Made by a program: the position numbers and the translations under genes. A stretch of DNA of 64,000 nt from Mesorhizobium sp. (GTDB lineage Bacteria; Pseudomonadota; Alphaproteobacteria; Rhizobiales; Rhizobiaceae). The DNA is taken from contig SUGL01000016.1 in assembly GCA_004963905.1 (NCBI GenBank), forward strand, positions 62,001-126,000, in the 5' to 3' direction. Within the stretch, counting starts at the first letter, position 1. Each line of letters begins with the position of its first letter. Below, piece after piece: positions 48,280 to 57,683 of the stretch. Under the pieces are notes generated by a model. The model saw only the letters and a program-made list of their open reading frames with translations, made no database searches and was not told the origin of the DNA.

Positions 48280-49200
48280 CTAACCTTCCGGCAGCGGAAT
48301 GAATTCTTCCTCATCACCAGGAACGATATCGAAGCGGCCTGTCTTCCATTCTGCCTTGGCCTGTTCGATGCGTTCCTTCGAGGACGAAACGAAGTTCCAC
48401 CATATATAACGCTTGGAGCCCAGCGACGCTCCGCCGAACAGCATGAAATGCGCGCCGCGCTCCGACGAAACGACGATCTCCTCGCCCGGTTTGAACACCA
48501 GAAGCCGCTCGGCCGGGAAGCGGTCGCCGGCAATCGAAACCTCGCCCTCCAGCGTGTAGATGGCGCGCTCCTCGGCATCGGCCGGGATCTTCACGCTGGC
48601 GCCCGCCGCGAGCCTGAGATCGGCATAGAGCGTTTCCGAGGCGGTGGCGACCGGCGAGCGCAGGCCGGAAAATTCACCGATGACGACGCGGCCGCTGACG
48701 CCTTCGGCGTCGATCTCGGGCAGGCGGATCACCGACGTGTTCGCGAACACCGGGGCGATTTCTTCCTGGCCGTCCGGCAGCGCAAGCCAGGTCTGCAGGC
48801 CGGAGATCGACATCGGCGCGCCGCGCAGCTCCTCCGGCGTGCGTTCCGAATGGACGATGCCGCGGCCGGCGGTCATCAGGTTCACGTCGCCGGGCGCGAT
48901 CACCATTTCGGTGCCGAGCGAATCGCGATGCCTGATCTTGCCGTCGAACAGATAAGTGACGGTGGAGAGCCCGATATGCGGATGCGGACGCACGTCGATC
49001 GCGTGGCCGGCGCGCAGGATGGCCGGACCCATGCGGTCGAAGAAGATGAACGGTCCGACCAGCCTGCGTTTCGCGCTCGGCAAGGCGCGGCGAACCTCGA
49101 AGCCGCCAATGTCCTTGGCGTTGGGGATGACCATCAATTCGATCTGGTCGCAGGCGAAGGCATCGCCGGCCTCAGGATCGTTACCCGGGAAGAAGCTCAT
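48280..49200 (-). CDS. Pirin family protein
   Basis: A 306-residue bicupin. The N-terminal cupin has RPHPHIGLSTVTYLFDGKI (metal His) and APGDVNLMTAGRGIVHSE; the C-terminal cupin is weaker. Bacterial pirins include quercetinases and regulators of pyruvate metabolism; the role here is not clear. Upstream on the same strand and close by are the DUF2277 and xseB genes. Confidence 0.9.
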   Translation of the reverse strand: MSFFPGNDPEAGDAFACDQIELMVIPNAKDIGGFEVRRALPSAKRRLVGPFIFFDRMGPAILRAGHAIDVRPHPHIGLSTVTYLFDGKIRHRDSLGTEMVIAPGDVNLMTAGRGIVHSERTPEELRGAPMSISGLQTWLALPDGQEEIAPVFANTSVIRLPEIDAEGVSGRVVIGEFSGLRSPVATASETLYADLRLAAGASVKIPADAEERAIYTLEGEVSIAGDRFPAERLLVFKPGEEIVVSSERGAHFMLFGGASLGSKRYIWWNFVSSSKERIEQAKAEWKTGRFDIVPGDEEEFIPLPEG

Positions 49201-49209
49201 GTCACGGCC

Positions 49210-49476
49210 TCAGGCGAAGCGGAGCGCGGATCTGGCTTTCGCCTTGGCGGCCTCTTCCTCGCGATTGCGCGGATGCTGGGTGGTTTCGAGGCTGTCGAGC
49301 AGCTCGCGCGCGGCGGCCGCGATCGCCTCGACGGCGTGGTGGAAGGCATGCTCGTTGCGCTTGGACGGCTTGGTCGAGCCACTCAGCTTGCGCACGAACT
49401 GCAAGGCCGCGTCATGGACCTCGTCGTCGGTCGCCGGCGGATCGAAATTGAACAGGGTCTTGATGTTTCGGCACAT
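49210..49476 (-). CDS. DUF2277 family protein
   Basis: An 88-residue protein, MCRNIKTLFNFDPPATDDEV, VRKLSGSTKPSKRNEHAFHHAV, typical of the DUF2277 family found in rhizobia and other bacteria. Function unknown. It ends nine bases before the pirin start and is likely co-transcribed with it. Confidence 0.85.
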   Translation of the reverse strand: MCRNIKTLFNFDPPATDDEVHDAALQFVRKLSGSTKPSKRNEHAFHHAVEAIAAAARELLDSLETTQHPRNREEEAAKAKARSALRFA

Positions 49477-49520
49477 GCTTGGACTCCTTGCCTGTTTCTC
49501 TCTCCCCCGCCGCTTCCGTT

Positions 49521-49772
49521 CTATTCGGCGTCGAGCGGCTCCGTTCCTACCGGCTTGCCGTCGCGCGACAGCCTGATCTTCTCGACCTTGTCCTCGGCGG
49601 CCTTGAGCAGCCGGTCGCAGTGGGCCTTCAGCGCCTCGCCGCGCTCGTAGATCTTGATCGACTGGTCGAGCGGGACATCGCCGCGCTCCAGATCATCGAC
49701 GATCTTCTCCAGCGCGTCGAGCGCCTGTTCGAAGCTCATCGCCTTGACGTCTTCGTTAGCTTCATCAGCCAT
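49521..49772 (-). CDS. xseB: Exodeoxyribonuclease VII small subunit
   Basis: An 83-residue helical subunit that pairs with XseA to degrade single-stranded DNA. Recognised from [21 protein letters not shown] and [23 protein letters not shown]. It begins three bases after the stop of the amidohydrolase gene, the usual xseB neighbour in rhizobia. XseA is elsewhere. Confidence 0.95.
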   Translation of the reverse strand: MADEANEDVKAMSFEQALDALEKIVDDLERGDVPLDQSIKIYERGEALKAHCDRLLKAAEDKVEKIRLSRDGKPVGTEPLDAE

Positions 49773-49775
49773 AAT

Positions 49776-50702
49776 TCATCCCTTCATCAGCCGCCCGACA
49801 TGGGCGGCGACCGAAAATGCCAGTCCTTGCAGATCGTAGCCGCCCTCCAGCAGGCTGACGAGCCGGTTGCCGCTGTAGCGCCCGGCGCGATCCATCAGCT
49901 GGCCGGTCGCCCAGTCGAAATCATCCTCGGTCAGGTTGATCTCGGCCAGCGGATCGCGATGGTGCGCATCGAACCCGGCGGAAATGATGATCAGGTCCGG
50001 CTTGAATGCATCGATCGACGGCAGCACGCGCGACAGGAAGGCGTCGCGGAACGTGTCGCTGCCGGTGCTCGGCGCAAGCGGCGCGTTGACGATGTTGCCG
50101 GCGCCGGTTTCGCTTTTGGCACCGCTGCCAGGATAAAGCGGCATCTGGTGCGTCGAGCAATAGAGCACCGACGGATCGTCCCAGAAAATGTCCTGCGTGC
50201 CGTTGCCGTGATGGACGTCCCAGTCGACGATGGCGACGCGCTCGGCCTGATGCTTCTTCTGCGCATGACGAGCGGCGATCGCCGCGGTGTTGAACAGGCA
50301 AAAACCCATCGCAGTGGTCTTTTCGGCGTGATGGCCGGGCGGGCGCGCGGCAACGAAGACATTGGCGGCGCGGCCCTCGAAGACATCGTCTATCGCCGCA
50401 TTGGCGGCGCCGATCGCCGTCACCGCGGCCTGCCAGCTCTTCGGACTGGCGCTGGTGTCGGCGTCGATCGAGACGATACCGCTCGCGGGGATGGCCGCGC
50501 GGATGCGGGCAACAAAATCCTCCGGATGCGCATAGAGGATGGTCGCCTCGTCGCCTTCCGGCGCCTTGACACGGTCGAGGGCCGAAAAAGCCTCGTCGTC
50601 CAGCACGCGTTCGATGGCGCGCAAACGGTCCGGCCGCTCGGGATGGCCGGGCGGCGTGAGGTGTTCCAGAAATACCGGATGGGTGTAGAGACGGGTAGCC
50701 AT
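49776..50702 (-). CDS. Histone-deacetylase/acetylpolyamine-amidohydrolase-like enzyme
   Basis: A 308-residue zinc amidohydrolase of the arginase/deacetylase fold: RPPGHHAEKTTAMGFCLFN, IVDWDVHHGNGTQDIF, SAGFDAHHRDPLAEI and LEGGYDLQGLAFSV contain the metal Asp/His and active-site His pair. Bacterial members act on acetylpolyamines or acetylated small molecules; substrate unknown. The ATG at 50702 is chosen because the upstream part of the frame is antisense to the riboswitch. Divergent from bluB. Confidence 0.93.
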   Translation of the reverse strand: MATRLYTHPVFLEHLTPPGHPERPDRLRAIERVLDDEAFSALDRVKAPEGDEATILYAHPEDFVARIRAAIPASGIVSIDADTSASPKSWQAAVTAIGAANAAIDDVFEGRAANVFVAARPPGHHAEKTTAMGFCLFNTAAIAARHAQKKHQAERVAIVDWDVHHGNGTQDIFWDDPSVLYCSTHQMPLYPGSGAKSETGAGNIVNAPLAPSTGSDTFRDAFLSRVLPSIDAFKPDLIIISAGFDAHHRDPLAEINLTEDDFDWATGQLMDRAGRYSGNRLVSLLEGGYDLQGLAFSVAAHVGRLMKG

Positions 50703-50828
50703 GGCCCCTAATCTAGGCACCTGTCGCCCGGATAGCCATGTTCCGGCGCCGAATGATTGGGGAAAATCGCGCCGTGCCGTGTCGCTGGCGGCATTGGCGC
50801 GGCTTCGGCTTCGCGATAAGGTCCCATC

Positions 50829-50995
50829 GCTGCCTGGTGCCCGCGGACGCGGGAGAATCGGGAACACGGTTGAACTCCGTGGCGTGCCCAACGCTGTGAG
50901 GGGGACCGCGCCGGCAAAAGCCACTGTCCTAGACGGGAAGGCGCCGGATGCGGGTCGATCCCGAGCCAGAAGACCGGCCCGGCAGACATGGTCGT
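50829..50995 (+). promoter_or_regulatory. Cobalamin (B12) riboswitch upstream of bluB
   Basis: A plus-strand leader with the B12-riboswitch pattern. Seen in order: GGGAGAATCGGGAACACGG (50851-50869), AACTCCGTGGC (50873-50883), TGCCCAACGCTGTGAGGGG, GCCACTGTC (50920-50928), GGGAAGGC (50935-50942), and the B12 box GAGCCAGAAGACCGGC (50963-50978). CTGCC at 50830-50834 can pair with GGCAG at 50981-50985 as the closing stem. When cobalamin binds, expression of bluB, which makes the lower ligand of B12, should fall. The Shine-Dalgarno AAGGGG lies about 45 bases downstream, so translational control is likely. Confidence 0.94.
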
Positions 50996-51039
50996 CCGCA
51001 TGGTCAGGCGGAAGACTGCTTATCGCAAGGGGACAAGCG

Positions 51040-51942
51040 ATGCAGGCACGAACGGCCGCCACAAGCGGCGACGACTTTGACCAATTGGCGCGCGACGCCG
51101 TCTACCGGGCGATGTTCACAAGACGGGACGTGCGCAGCCATTTCGTTGCGGACGATCTCGATGATGGCGTGCTTGCGCGGCTGCTGACGGCCGCCCATCA
51201 CGCGCCATCGGTCGGCTACATGCAGCCGTGGAACTTCATCGTCATCCGCGATGCCGCAAGGCGAAGACAAGTGCGCGACCTGTTTCTGGCCGCGCGCGAG
51301 CAGGAGCTGCCGGCGATCGAGGCGGAACGGCAGGCCCTCTACCGCAAGCTGAAACTTGAAGGCATTTGCGAAAGCGCGCTCAACCTCTGCATCACCTGCG
51401 ACCGGCAGCGCTCGAAGAACTCGCCGCTCGGGCGCTGGCACAATCCGGAGATGGACCTCTACAGCACCGTCTGCGCGGTGCAGAATTTCTGGCTGGCGGC
51501 GCGGGCCGAGGGGGTCGGCGTCGGCTGGGTGAGCATCATCGAAACCGAGGCGCTGAAGCGGCTGTTGTCGATCCCCGAGCATGTCACGCCGATCGCCTAT
51601 CTCTGCGTCGGCCGCGTCTCGGAATTCGCGCCGAGGCCCGATCTCGAAGCGCATGGCTGGGGCAAGCGCCTGCCGCTGCCCGAGCTGGTGATGAGCGAGA
51701 CTTTTTGCGGTGCCGGGGAGGCACCGCTCAAGTCGGCGATCGCCGCCTTGGAGAACGGCCGAAGCCGTGATCAGTCTGCCGTCGTGGAGGCTGCCGATCA
51801 AGCAGCCTTGGGCGAATCCCAGCGCGAGCCGCCGAAGGAGCCGAGCGCCTTGTCGCGAAGCTCCCTGAATTTCGACGAGGCCTCGGCCAGCCGCCGATCC
51901 CAGTCGGGATTCGGAACCTGGCCCTCGATGGTGTCGAAATAG
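51040..51942 (+). CDS. bluB: 5,6-Dimethylbenzimidazole synthase BluB, with C-terminal extension
   Basis: A nitroreductase-fold flavoenzyme that converts FMNH2 to DMB, the lower ligand of B12. Recognised from FTRRDVRSHF, LLTAAHHAPSVGYMQPWNF, NLCITCDRQRSKNSPLGR, STVCAVQNFWLAARAEGVGVGW and GWGKRLPLPELV, ending FCGAG. Known BluB proteins are about 220-230 residues; this frame is 300. The extra 65-70 residues after about residue 232 run antisense into the neighbouring convergent gene (overlap 51798-51942), so a lost stop codon is likely. ATG at 51040 with AAGGGGA upstream, and a B12 riboswitch before it. Confidence 0.93.
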   Translation: MQARTAATSGDDFDQLARDAVYRAMFTRRDVRSHFVADDLDDGVLARLLTAAHHAPSVGYMQPWNFIVIRDAARRRQVRDLFLAAREQELPAIEAERQALYRKLKLEGICESALNLCITCDRQRSKNSPLGRWHNPEMDLYSTVCAVQNFWLAARAEGVGVGWVSIIETEALKRLLSIPEHVTPIAYLCVGRVSEFAPRPDLEAHGWGKRLPLPELVMSETFCGAGEAPLKSAIAALENGRSRDQSAVVEAADQAALGESQREPPKEPSALSRSSLNFDEASASRRSQSGFGTWPSMVSK

Positions 51943-52778
51943 ACCTGCATCAGCGAAGCGATGGCGAAGGGTTCGATGAAGGCAGCCTTGAAAGCCCAGG
52001 CGAAGACGATGGCGAGCACGAAGGCCCAGCCGGCAAGCTGCCCCGGCATCACCCAGAGGATGGCGGCTGCCGGGGCAAGCATCAGCAGGAAGATGACGAA
52101 GGACACACCCCACATGATCACCGCCAGCCAGACGGCGTTCTTGACCATATGCTTGCCGTTCTGCGCGTAAAGCACGACGCCTTGCCTGGCGGTCTCGAAC
52201 GGCGAGTTCGAATTGATGCGGATGTTGTAGCCGAGGATGATCTCGTCGACATAGGTCAGCGACAGGCGGATGACCGTGTTGATGAAGCTGACGATGCCGC
52301 TCAAGCCGGGAATGGGCAGGAACGCGGCGATACCGCCGATCAGGCCGGTGATGGCGCGGATGGCGCCTTTGACCAGCTGGTCGACGACGAAAAGGATGTT
52401 GGCCTCGGCGAAACGCTGGGTCACCACTTCCTTCGCATAGGCGATCTGGCCCTGGCCGTCGGGAACGTCGTGGCCGTCAATGAGGTGAACCATGACGGCG
52501 ATGTGGCCGGCCTTGAGGACATAGAGGATGTATTCGCGGATCCAGTAGACGGCGATCGAGACGACGCCGAAGCCGACGACACCGCCCCATAAGGCAAACG
52601 ACATCGGTCCGTCCGGGTCGGTGGAGATGTGGCCGACGCCGTAGCCGACGCTGGCGCCGGTGCCGGTCGCCACGATGTAGGCCACCGTGATGCCGAAATA
52701 GACGATCATGCGAAAGACGATGAACGGCCATGTCCGCATCATGATGGACACCGACCGGCCGATACTGAAGTCCCACAT
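51798..52778 (-). CDS. Multi-pass membrane protein of unknown function
   Basis: A 326-residue integral membrane protein with about six hydrophobic segments, clustered at residues 20-42, 62-85, 130-165 and 215-275. A repeated KLRELRD-like C-terminal tail (SSKFRELRDKALGSFGG) is cytosolic. The sequence is typical of a conserved rhizobial membrane protein, but I cannot name the family. Its 3' end overlaps the extended bluB frame on the other strand. Confidence 0.7.
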   Translation of the reverse strand: MWDFSIGRSVSIMMRTWPFIVFRMIVYFGITVAYIVATGTGASVGYGVGHISTDPDGPMSFALWGGVVGFGVVSIAVYWIREYILYVLKAGHIAVMVHLIDGHDVPDGQGQIAYAKEVVTQRFAEANILFVVDQLVKGAIRAITGLIGGIAAFLPIPGLSGIVSFINTVIRLSLTYVDEIILGYNIRINSNSPFETARQGVVLYAQNGKHMVKNAVWLAVIMWGVSFVIFLLMLAPAAAILWVMPGQLAGWAFVLAIVFAWAFKAAFIEPFAIASLMQVYFDTIEGQVPNPDWDRRLAEASSKFRELRDKALGSFGGSRWDSPKAA

Positions 52779-52908
52779 GGCCCCGACTCTCCCGCCTCAG
52801 AGAATGGCCGGAGAGGATGCGCTCACGCCTGCGATTGTCAATTGCGGCGCCGCCGTGACGGCCTCAAACCGGTGCACAAACCGGCGATATCGTTACCCGA
52901 TCGTGCGG

Positions 52909-53502
52909 TCAGGGCTTTTTGCGTAAGCCTTCGAGCAGTTGCTTGAATGCCGCTATCGCCTTCTTCGACGTCGCTTCGGGGTCCCCGGAATTGGCGATGC
53001 GCTGCGCGGCCTGGCTGCTGGCGCCGTTGATGAGCCGCGCCGCGGTTTCGGGGTCGAGGTCGGGAACGACCACCCCCTCTTCCTGCAGCGCGGTCAGGTG
53101 ATCGGTTATTGAAGCCGTGCAGGCGTTGGCGTTCGGCCATTGCGCCGGATCGCCGAGCACCGCCGGGCCGTCGCGGAACATGATGCGCTGGATTTCCGGC
53201 TCCAGCGCCATCTCGATATAGGTGGTGCATTCGTCGACGAAATGCTGCCAGCGGGTCGGCGCCCGCGAGGCCACTTCGTTCACCCGTGCGGCCATCTCGC
53301 CGTCGATCTCGGCGATCACCGCCTGCAAGAGCCCCTTCTTGTCGCCGAAGTGATGGTAGAGCGCGCCGCGCGTCAGGCCCGCCGAAGCGGTGAAATCGTC
53401 CATCGACGCCTCGGCATAGCCGATCGTGCCGAAGGCGTGGCGCGCGGCCGCGATCAGCTTGGCGCGTGTCTCGGCGATCATCTCCTTGCGCGGTCTGTGC
53501 AT
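52909..53502 (-). CDS. TetR/AcrR family repressor
   Basis: A 197-residue regulator. The N-terminal helix-turn-helix is in LIAAARHAFGTIGYAEASMDD and TRGALYHHFGDKKGLLQAV. The C-terminal ligand domain is helical and gives no clue to the inducer. It is divergent from an MFS transporter with three palindromic sites between the two genes, so it very likely controls that transporter and itself. Confidence 0.93.
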   Translation of the reverse strand: MHRPRKEMIAETRAKLIAAARHAFGTIGYAEASMDDFTASAGLTRGALYHHFGDKKGLLQAVIAEIDGEMAARVNEVASRAPTRWQHFVDECTTYIEMALEPEIQRIMFRDGPAVLGDPAQWPNANACTASITDHLTALQEEGVVVPDLDPETAARLINGASSQAAQRIANSGDPEATSKKAIAAFKQLLEGLRKKP

Positions 53503-53520
53503 GGCTTCTGGCCCTATTCA

Positions 53521-53587
53521 CATACGCCCCATATGCCAATTGACATACGCGGCGTATGAATTATCTGACAGTCATACGCCGCGTATG
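53521..53587. promoter_or_regulatory. Three palindromic operator sites between tetR-like and MFS genes
   Basis: Site 2 (53544-53558) is CATACGCGGCGTATG and site 3 (53573-53587) is its exact reverse complement, CATACGCCGCGTATG; both are palindromic except the central base. A degenerate copy CATACGCCCCATATG (53521-53535) abuts the repressor start. Spacing of 29 bp between sites 2 and 3 centres suggests binding on nearly the same helix face. Confidence 0.88.
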
Positions 53588-53623
53588 TAATTGCGGTATC
53601 CTACATTGTCGAGGAGCAGGACC

Positions 53624-54844
53624 ATGCGAAATCCCTATTCGGAAATCTTTCGGCCGCCTGGCACGAAGGGCTTCGCCGCGGCCGCCTTCATCGCGCGGCT
53701 GCCGATCGCCATGGCGCCGATCGGCATCGTGGCGATGCTGTCGCAGACGCATGGCGAATACTGGCTCGCCGGCGCCGTCTCGGCGACCTACGCGCTGGTC
53801 AACGCTTTCCTGTCGCCGCAGGTGTCGCGGCTTGTGGACCGATACGGCCAGACCGCGATAGCCCTGCCGACGACGCTCGTTTCGGTGCTTTCCTTCGCTG
53901 CCCTGATCATCGCGGCCAACCAGCACTGGCCGGCATGGACCTTGTTCGTCTCGGCGCTGCTTGCCGCCGCCATGCCGAGCATCCCGGCGCTGGTTAGAGC
54001 GCGCTGGACCGAGATTTTTCGCGATCGCCCCGAACTCAACACCGCCTTCGCCTTCGAATCGGCGGCTGACGAGCTGGTCTATGTCGCCGGCGCCTCGCTG
54101 TCGGTCGGCTTGAGCGCAGCGCTGTTTCCCGAGGCCGGCATGCTGGTGAGCACGCTGCTGCTTGCCTTCGGCTCGGCGGCGTTCCTGCTGCAGCGTTCGA
54201 CAGAGCCATCCGTGCGTCCGGCGGAACATGGGGCGGCCGGTTCGGCGATCCGGTTGCGGCCGGTTCAGATCATCACCTTCGCCCTGATCTTCGTCGGCGC
54301 GACCTTCGCGACCACCGAGGTCACCACGGTGGCGATCACGAAAGCGCTCGGCCAGCCAGAAGCGGCTAGCCTCGTCATCGGCGTCTACGCGCTGGGGTCC
54401 TTCGTGCTCGGCATCATGGTCGGCGCGCTCAGCCTGAAGGCGCCTCTGCGGCGGCAACTGGCGATCTCGGTCGCAGTCATAGCGCTCAGCACGCTGCCGC
54501 TGCTCTTCGCCGGCACGGTGCCGACGCTGGCGCTGGCCGTCTTCGTCAGCGGCGTCGCGATCTCGCCGACCTTCATCACCGCCTTTGGCCTGATCGAGCG
54601 CCACGTGCCGGCGGCGATGCTGACGGAAGGCGTCACCTGGGTGACGACCGGGATCGGCATCGGCATGGCGCTGGGCTCGTTCGCCGCCGGCTGGATGGTC
54701 GACACTTTTGGGCCGCAGGACGGCTTCTGGGTATCCGTCGCGGCAGGCGCGATCGCTCTGGCAACGGTGCTCGCCGGTCAATGCCGGCTGGCGACGGACG
54801 AGTGCGATGTGGACAAGGGCGAAGCGGTGGCGTTGGCGGAATGA
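53624..54844 (+). CDS. MFS transporter (drug/efflux-like)
   Basis: A 406-residue major facilitator transporter with about 12 hydrophobic segments. Features: GTKGFAAAAFIARLPIAMAP at the N-terminus, LVDRYGQT as the loop 2-3 motif region, and the duplicated second half. No close substrate family is evident, but control by an adjacent TetR-type repressor suggests export of a toxic or signal compound. The ATG at 53624 (MRNPYSEIF) has GAGGAG upstream. Confidence 0.9.
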   Translation: MRNPYSEIFRPPGTKGFAAAAFIARLPIAMAPIGIVAMLSQTHGEYWLAGAVSATYALVNAFLSPQVSRLVDRYGQTAIALPTTLVSVLSFAALIIAANQHWPAWTLFVSALLAAAMPSIPALVRARWTEIFRDRPELNTAFAFESAADELVYVAGASLSVGLSAALFPEAGMLVSTLLLAFGSAAFLLQRSTEPSVRPAEHGAAGSAIRLRPVQIITFALIFVGATFATTEVTTVAITKALGQPEAASLVIGVYALGSFVLGIMVGALSLKAPLRRQLAISVAVIALSTLPLLFAGTVPTLALAVFVSGVAISPTFITAFGLIERHVPAAMLTEGVTWVTTGIGIGMALGSFAAGWMVDTFGPQDGFWVSVAAGAIALATVLAGQCRLATDECDVDKGEAVALAE

Positions 54845-54900
54845 TGGTATTCGGCCGTCCGATCCATCATCGCAGACGTTGGCAGTTAGCCGGAACTTAC

Positions 54901-55091
54901 GCGACGTCGTCATCCACGGGCGGAGCGACGCGAAGCGGAGCGCAGACCCGAGGATCCATTCCGTGACCTTGATCGTAGAACGCTACGGAGCAGAATTCTG
55001 CACCGTCGCAACGCTTCGAAGTCACGGAATGGATCCTCGGGTCTACGCGCGTCGCTTCGCTCCTTGCTCCGCCCGTGGATGACGACGTCGC
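54901..55091. repeat. Nested palindromic element, copy 2 (191 bp)
   Basis: Partner of the element at 23063-23244. The outer stem is a perfect 24 bp (54901-54924 with 55068-55091) and the inner stem a perfect 22 bp (54946-54967 with 55021-55042). It fills most of the 310 bp between the convergent MFS and ribB genes. In the right outer flank both copies share GTCTACGCGCGTCGCTTCGC and CTCCTTGCTCCGCC almost unchanged. Confidence 0.9.
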
Positions 55092-55154
55092 GGAGGGTTC
55101 CGGCCAATCGCGTAAGTGTCCGATTTGCTTGGAGGAACTTCCGTCCCTCGCCAG

Positions 55155-56255
55155 CTACAGAATCTCGGTCCTGGCGATGTGGATGCCAAACCCTTCGAGG
55201 CCGACATAGTGGCGCTCGCGCGAGGCGATCAGATTGATCGAGGAGATGCCGAGATCCCTGAGAATCTGGGCGCCAAGCCCGATCTCGCGCCACTCGCTCT
55301 CGCGCCGGCGCGCTTCCTCATGGTCCTCGCGGTCGCCGCTCATCGGGCGCTTGCGCTCCTGGTGGGCGACGCCGACCGAGCCCTCGCGCAGATAGACGAT
55401 GACGCCGCGCTTGCGCTCGCCCATCGCCTTCATGATGCGGTCAAGGCGGTGGCTGGTGCCGAAGACGTCGGTCACGACGTCCTCCGAATGCAGTCGCACC
55501 GGCACCTCCTCGCCGTCGCGGATGTCGCCGAAGACGATGGCGACGTGATGCATGGAATCCCAGGGCAGCGTGTAGGTGAAGACCTGCGCCTTGCCGCCGG
55601 GCGTGTCGATGTCGGAGCAGGCGACGCGCTCGACCAGCGTTTCCTTGCGCTGGCGGTAGGCGATGAGGTCGGCGACCGAAACCTGCTTCAGGCCATGCTG
55701 TTCCGCGAAGGCCTGAACCTCGGGGCCGCGCTTGACCGTGCCGTCGTCGTTGACCAGTTCGGAAATGACGCCGACCGGCGGCAGGCCGGCGAGCTTGCAG
55801 AGGTCGACCGCGGCCTCGGTATGGCCTGAACGCATCAGGACACCGCCTTCGCGCGCGATCAGCGGGAAGATGTGGCCGGGACGCACGAAGTCGGAGGCGC
55901 CGACATTACCGTTGGCGAGGTTGCGCACGGTGAGCGTTCGGTCATCGGCGGAAATGCCGGTCGTGGTGCCGTGCTTGAAGTCGACGCTGACGGTGAAGGC
56001 GGTGGTGTGGGCGGAATCATTGTCGGCCACCATCGGCGCAAGATTCAAACGCCGTGCCTCTTCGCGCGGCATCGGCGTGCAGACGATGCCGGAGGTGTTG
56101 CGGACGATGAAGGCCATTTTCTCCGGCGTGCAGTGCACCGCGGCGACGATCAGGTCGCCCTCGTTCTCGCGCCCGTCATCGTCCATGACGACGACGATCT
56201 CGCCGCGCTCGAAAGCACGGATCGCTTCGACGATCTTCTTCTGGTCGTATGGCAT
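55155..56255 (-). CDS. ribB: 3,4-Dihydroxy-2-butanone 4-phosphate synthase with degenerate GTP cyclohydrolase II domain
   Basis: A 366-residue riboflavin-pathway enzyme. The N-terminal RibB domain has MDDDGRENEGDLIVAA and RSGHTEAAVDLCKLAG. The C-terminal half matches the RibA fold, but HSEDVVTDVFGTSHRLDRI lacks the zinc Cys found in active GTP cyclohydrolase II (HSECLTGD...CDCG), so only the DHBP synthase is likely active. This two-domain, one-activity form is common in alphaproteobacteria. Confidence 0.94.
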   Translation of the reverse strand: MPYDQKKIVEAIRAFERGEIVVVMDDDGRENEGDLIVAAVHCTPEKMAFIVRNTSGIVCTPMPREEARRLNLAPMVADNDSAHTTAFTVSVDFKHGTTTGISADDRTLTVRNLANGNVGASDFVRPGHIFPLIAREGGVLMRSGHTEAAVDLCKLAGLPPVGVISELVNDDGTVKRGPEVQAFAEQHGLKQVSVADLIAYRQRKETLVERVACSDIDTPGGKAQVFTYTLPWDSMHHVAIVFGDIRDGEEVPVRLHSEDVVTDVFGTSHRLDRIMKAMGERKRGVIVYLREGSVGVAHQERKRPMSGDREDHEEARRRESEWREIGLGAQILRDLGISSINLIASRERHYVGLEGFGIHIARTEIL

Positions 56256-56280
56256 GGGCGCTCGCTTCGCTCGCAGGAAT

Positions 56281-56353
<73 letters not shown>

Positions 56354-56376
<23 letters not shown>

Positions 56377-57469
56377 TTCCCGTCTGTCCTCTGTGCCGCA
56401 GATAATGATCCGCGATCGCGCAGGCAACCATGGCCTCGCCGATCGGCACGGCGCGGATGCCGACGCACGGATCGTGGCGGCCCTTGGTCATCACCTCGAC
56501 GTCCTTGCCGTCCTTGTCGATGGACTTGCGCGGCGTGAGAATCGATGAGGTCGGCTTGACGGCGAAGCGGGCGACGATCGCCTGGCCGGTCGAGATGCCG
56601 CCAAGGATGCCCCCGGCATGGTTGGACAAAAACACCGGCTTGCCGTCATTGCCGATCCGCATCTCGTCGGCGTTCTGCTCGCCGGTGATGCGGGCGGCCT
56701 CGAAGCCGTTGCCGATCTCGACGCCCTTGACGGCGTTGATCGACATCAGGCCCGAGGCGATGTCCTGGTCGAGCTTGGCGTAGATCGGCGCGCCTAGGCC
56801 CGCCGGCACGCCCTCGGCGACGATTTCGATCACCGCGCCGACCGAGGAGCCCGCTTTGCGGATGCCGTCGAGATAGGCGGCGAAGACCGGGACCGAGGCC
56901 GGATCGGGGGTGAAGAACGGGTTTTCGGGATCACTGACGAAATTCCAGTTCCAGTTGGCGCGGTCTATTCGTTTTTCGCCCATCGAGACCAGCGCGCCGC
57001 GCACCACCATGCCGGGCACCACCCTGCGCGCCAGCGCGCCGGCCGCCACGCGCGCCGCCGTCTCGCGCGCCGAGGAACGGCCGCCGCCGCGATGGTCGCG
57101 CAGGCCGTATTTGACCTCATAGGTGTAGTCGGCATGGCCCGGCCGGTACTGGCGGGCGATCTCGCCATAATCCTTGGAGCGCTGGTCGACATTCTCGATC
57201 AGCATCGACACCGGCGTGCCGGTGGTGATCATCGTCTCGCCGTCCTCATCGAGGATGAAGCCTGAGAGGATCTTCACCTCGTCCGGCTCGCGGCGCTGGG
57301 TGACGAAACGCGACTGCCCGGGGCGGCGGCGGTCGAGGTCGGCCTGGATGTCCTCGCGCTTGAAGCGGATGCCGGGCGGGCAGCCGTCCACAACGCAGCC
57401 GAGCGCGGCGCCATGGCTTTCACCCCAAGTAGTGACGCGGAACAGATGGCCGAATGTGTTGTGCGACAT
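56354..57469 (-). CDS. aroC: Chorismate synthase
   Basis: A 371-residue FMN-dependent enzyme, last step of the shikimate pathway. Signature stretches are [59 protein letters not shown], and [16 protein letters not shown]. The ATG at 57469 is the family start; the frame's upstream part to 57514 is rejected. The last residues (AVGSRD, stop TAG) are encoded by the heptamer repeat unit, so the true C-terminus was probably once different. Confidence 0.97.
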
Positions 57470-57683
57470 GGAAAAACGCCCTGCCCGGCGGCGGAGCCCG
57501 GTTCGCCGGTTCAAGGCTGCCTTCTATTGGCGTTTTCCACAGCGGTCAAACGGTGATCGGATGCATCAATCTGTGATCTGGCCGATTTAGTTTTGACACA
57601 TTCGGTTGGTTTCTGCTCTCTTCCATCCGCCGTTGAGGATCCGCCGTTGCTCATGCCGGCGCAATGACCAAAAGAGGACGACG

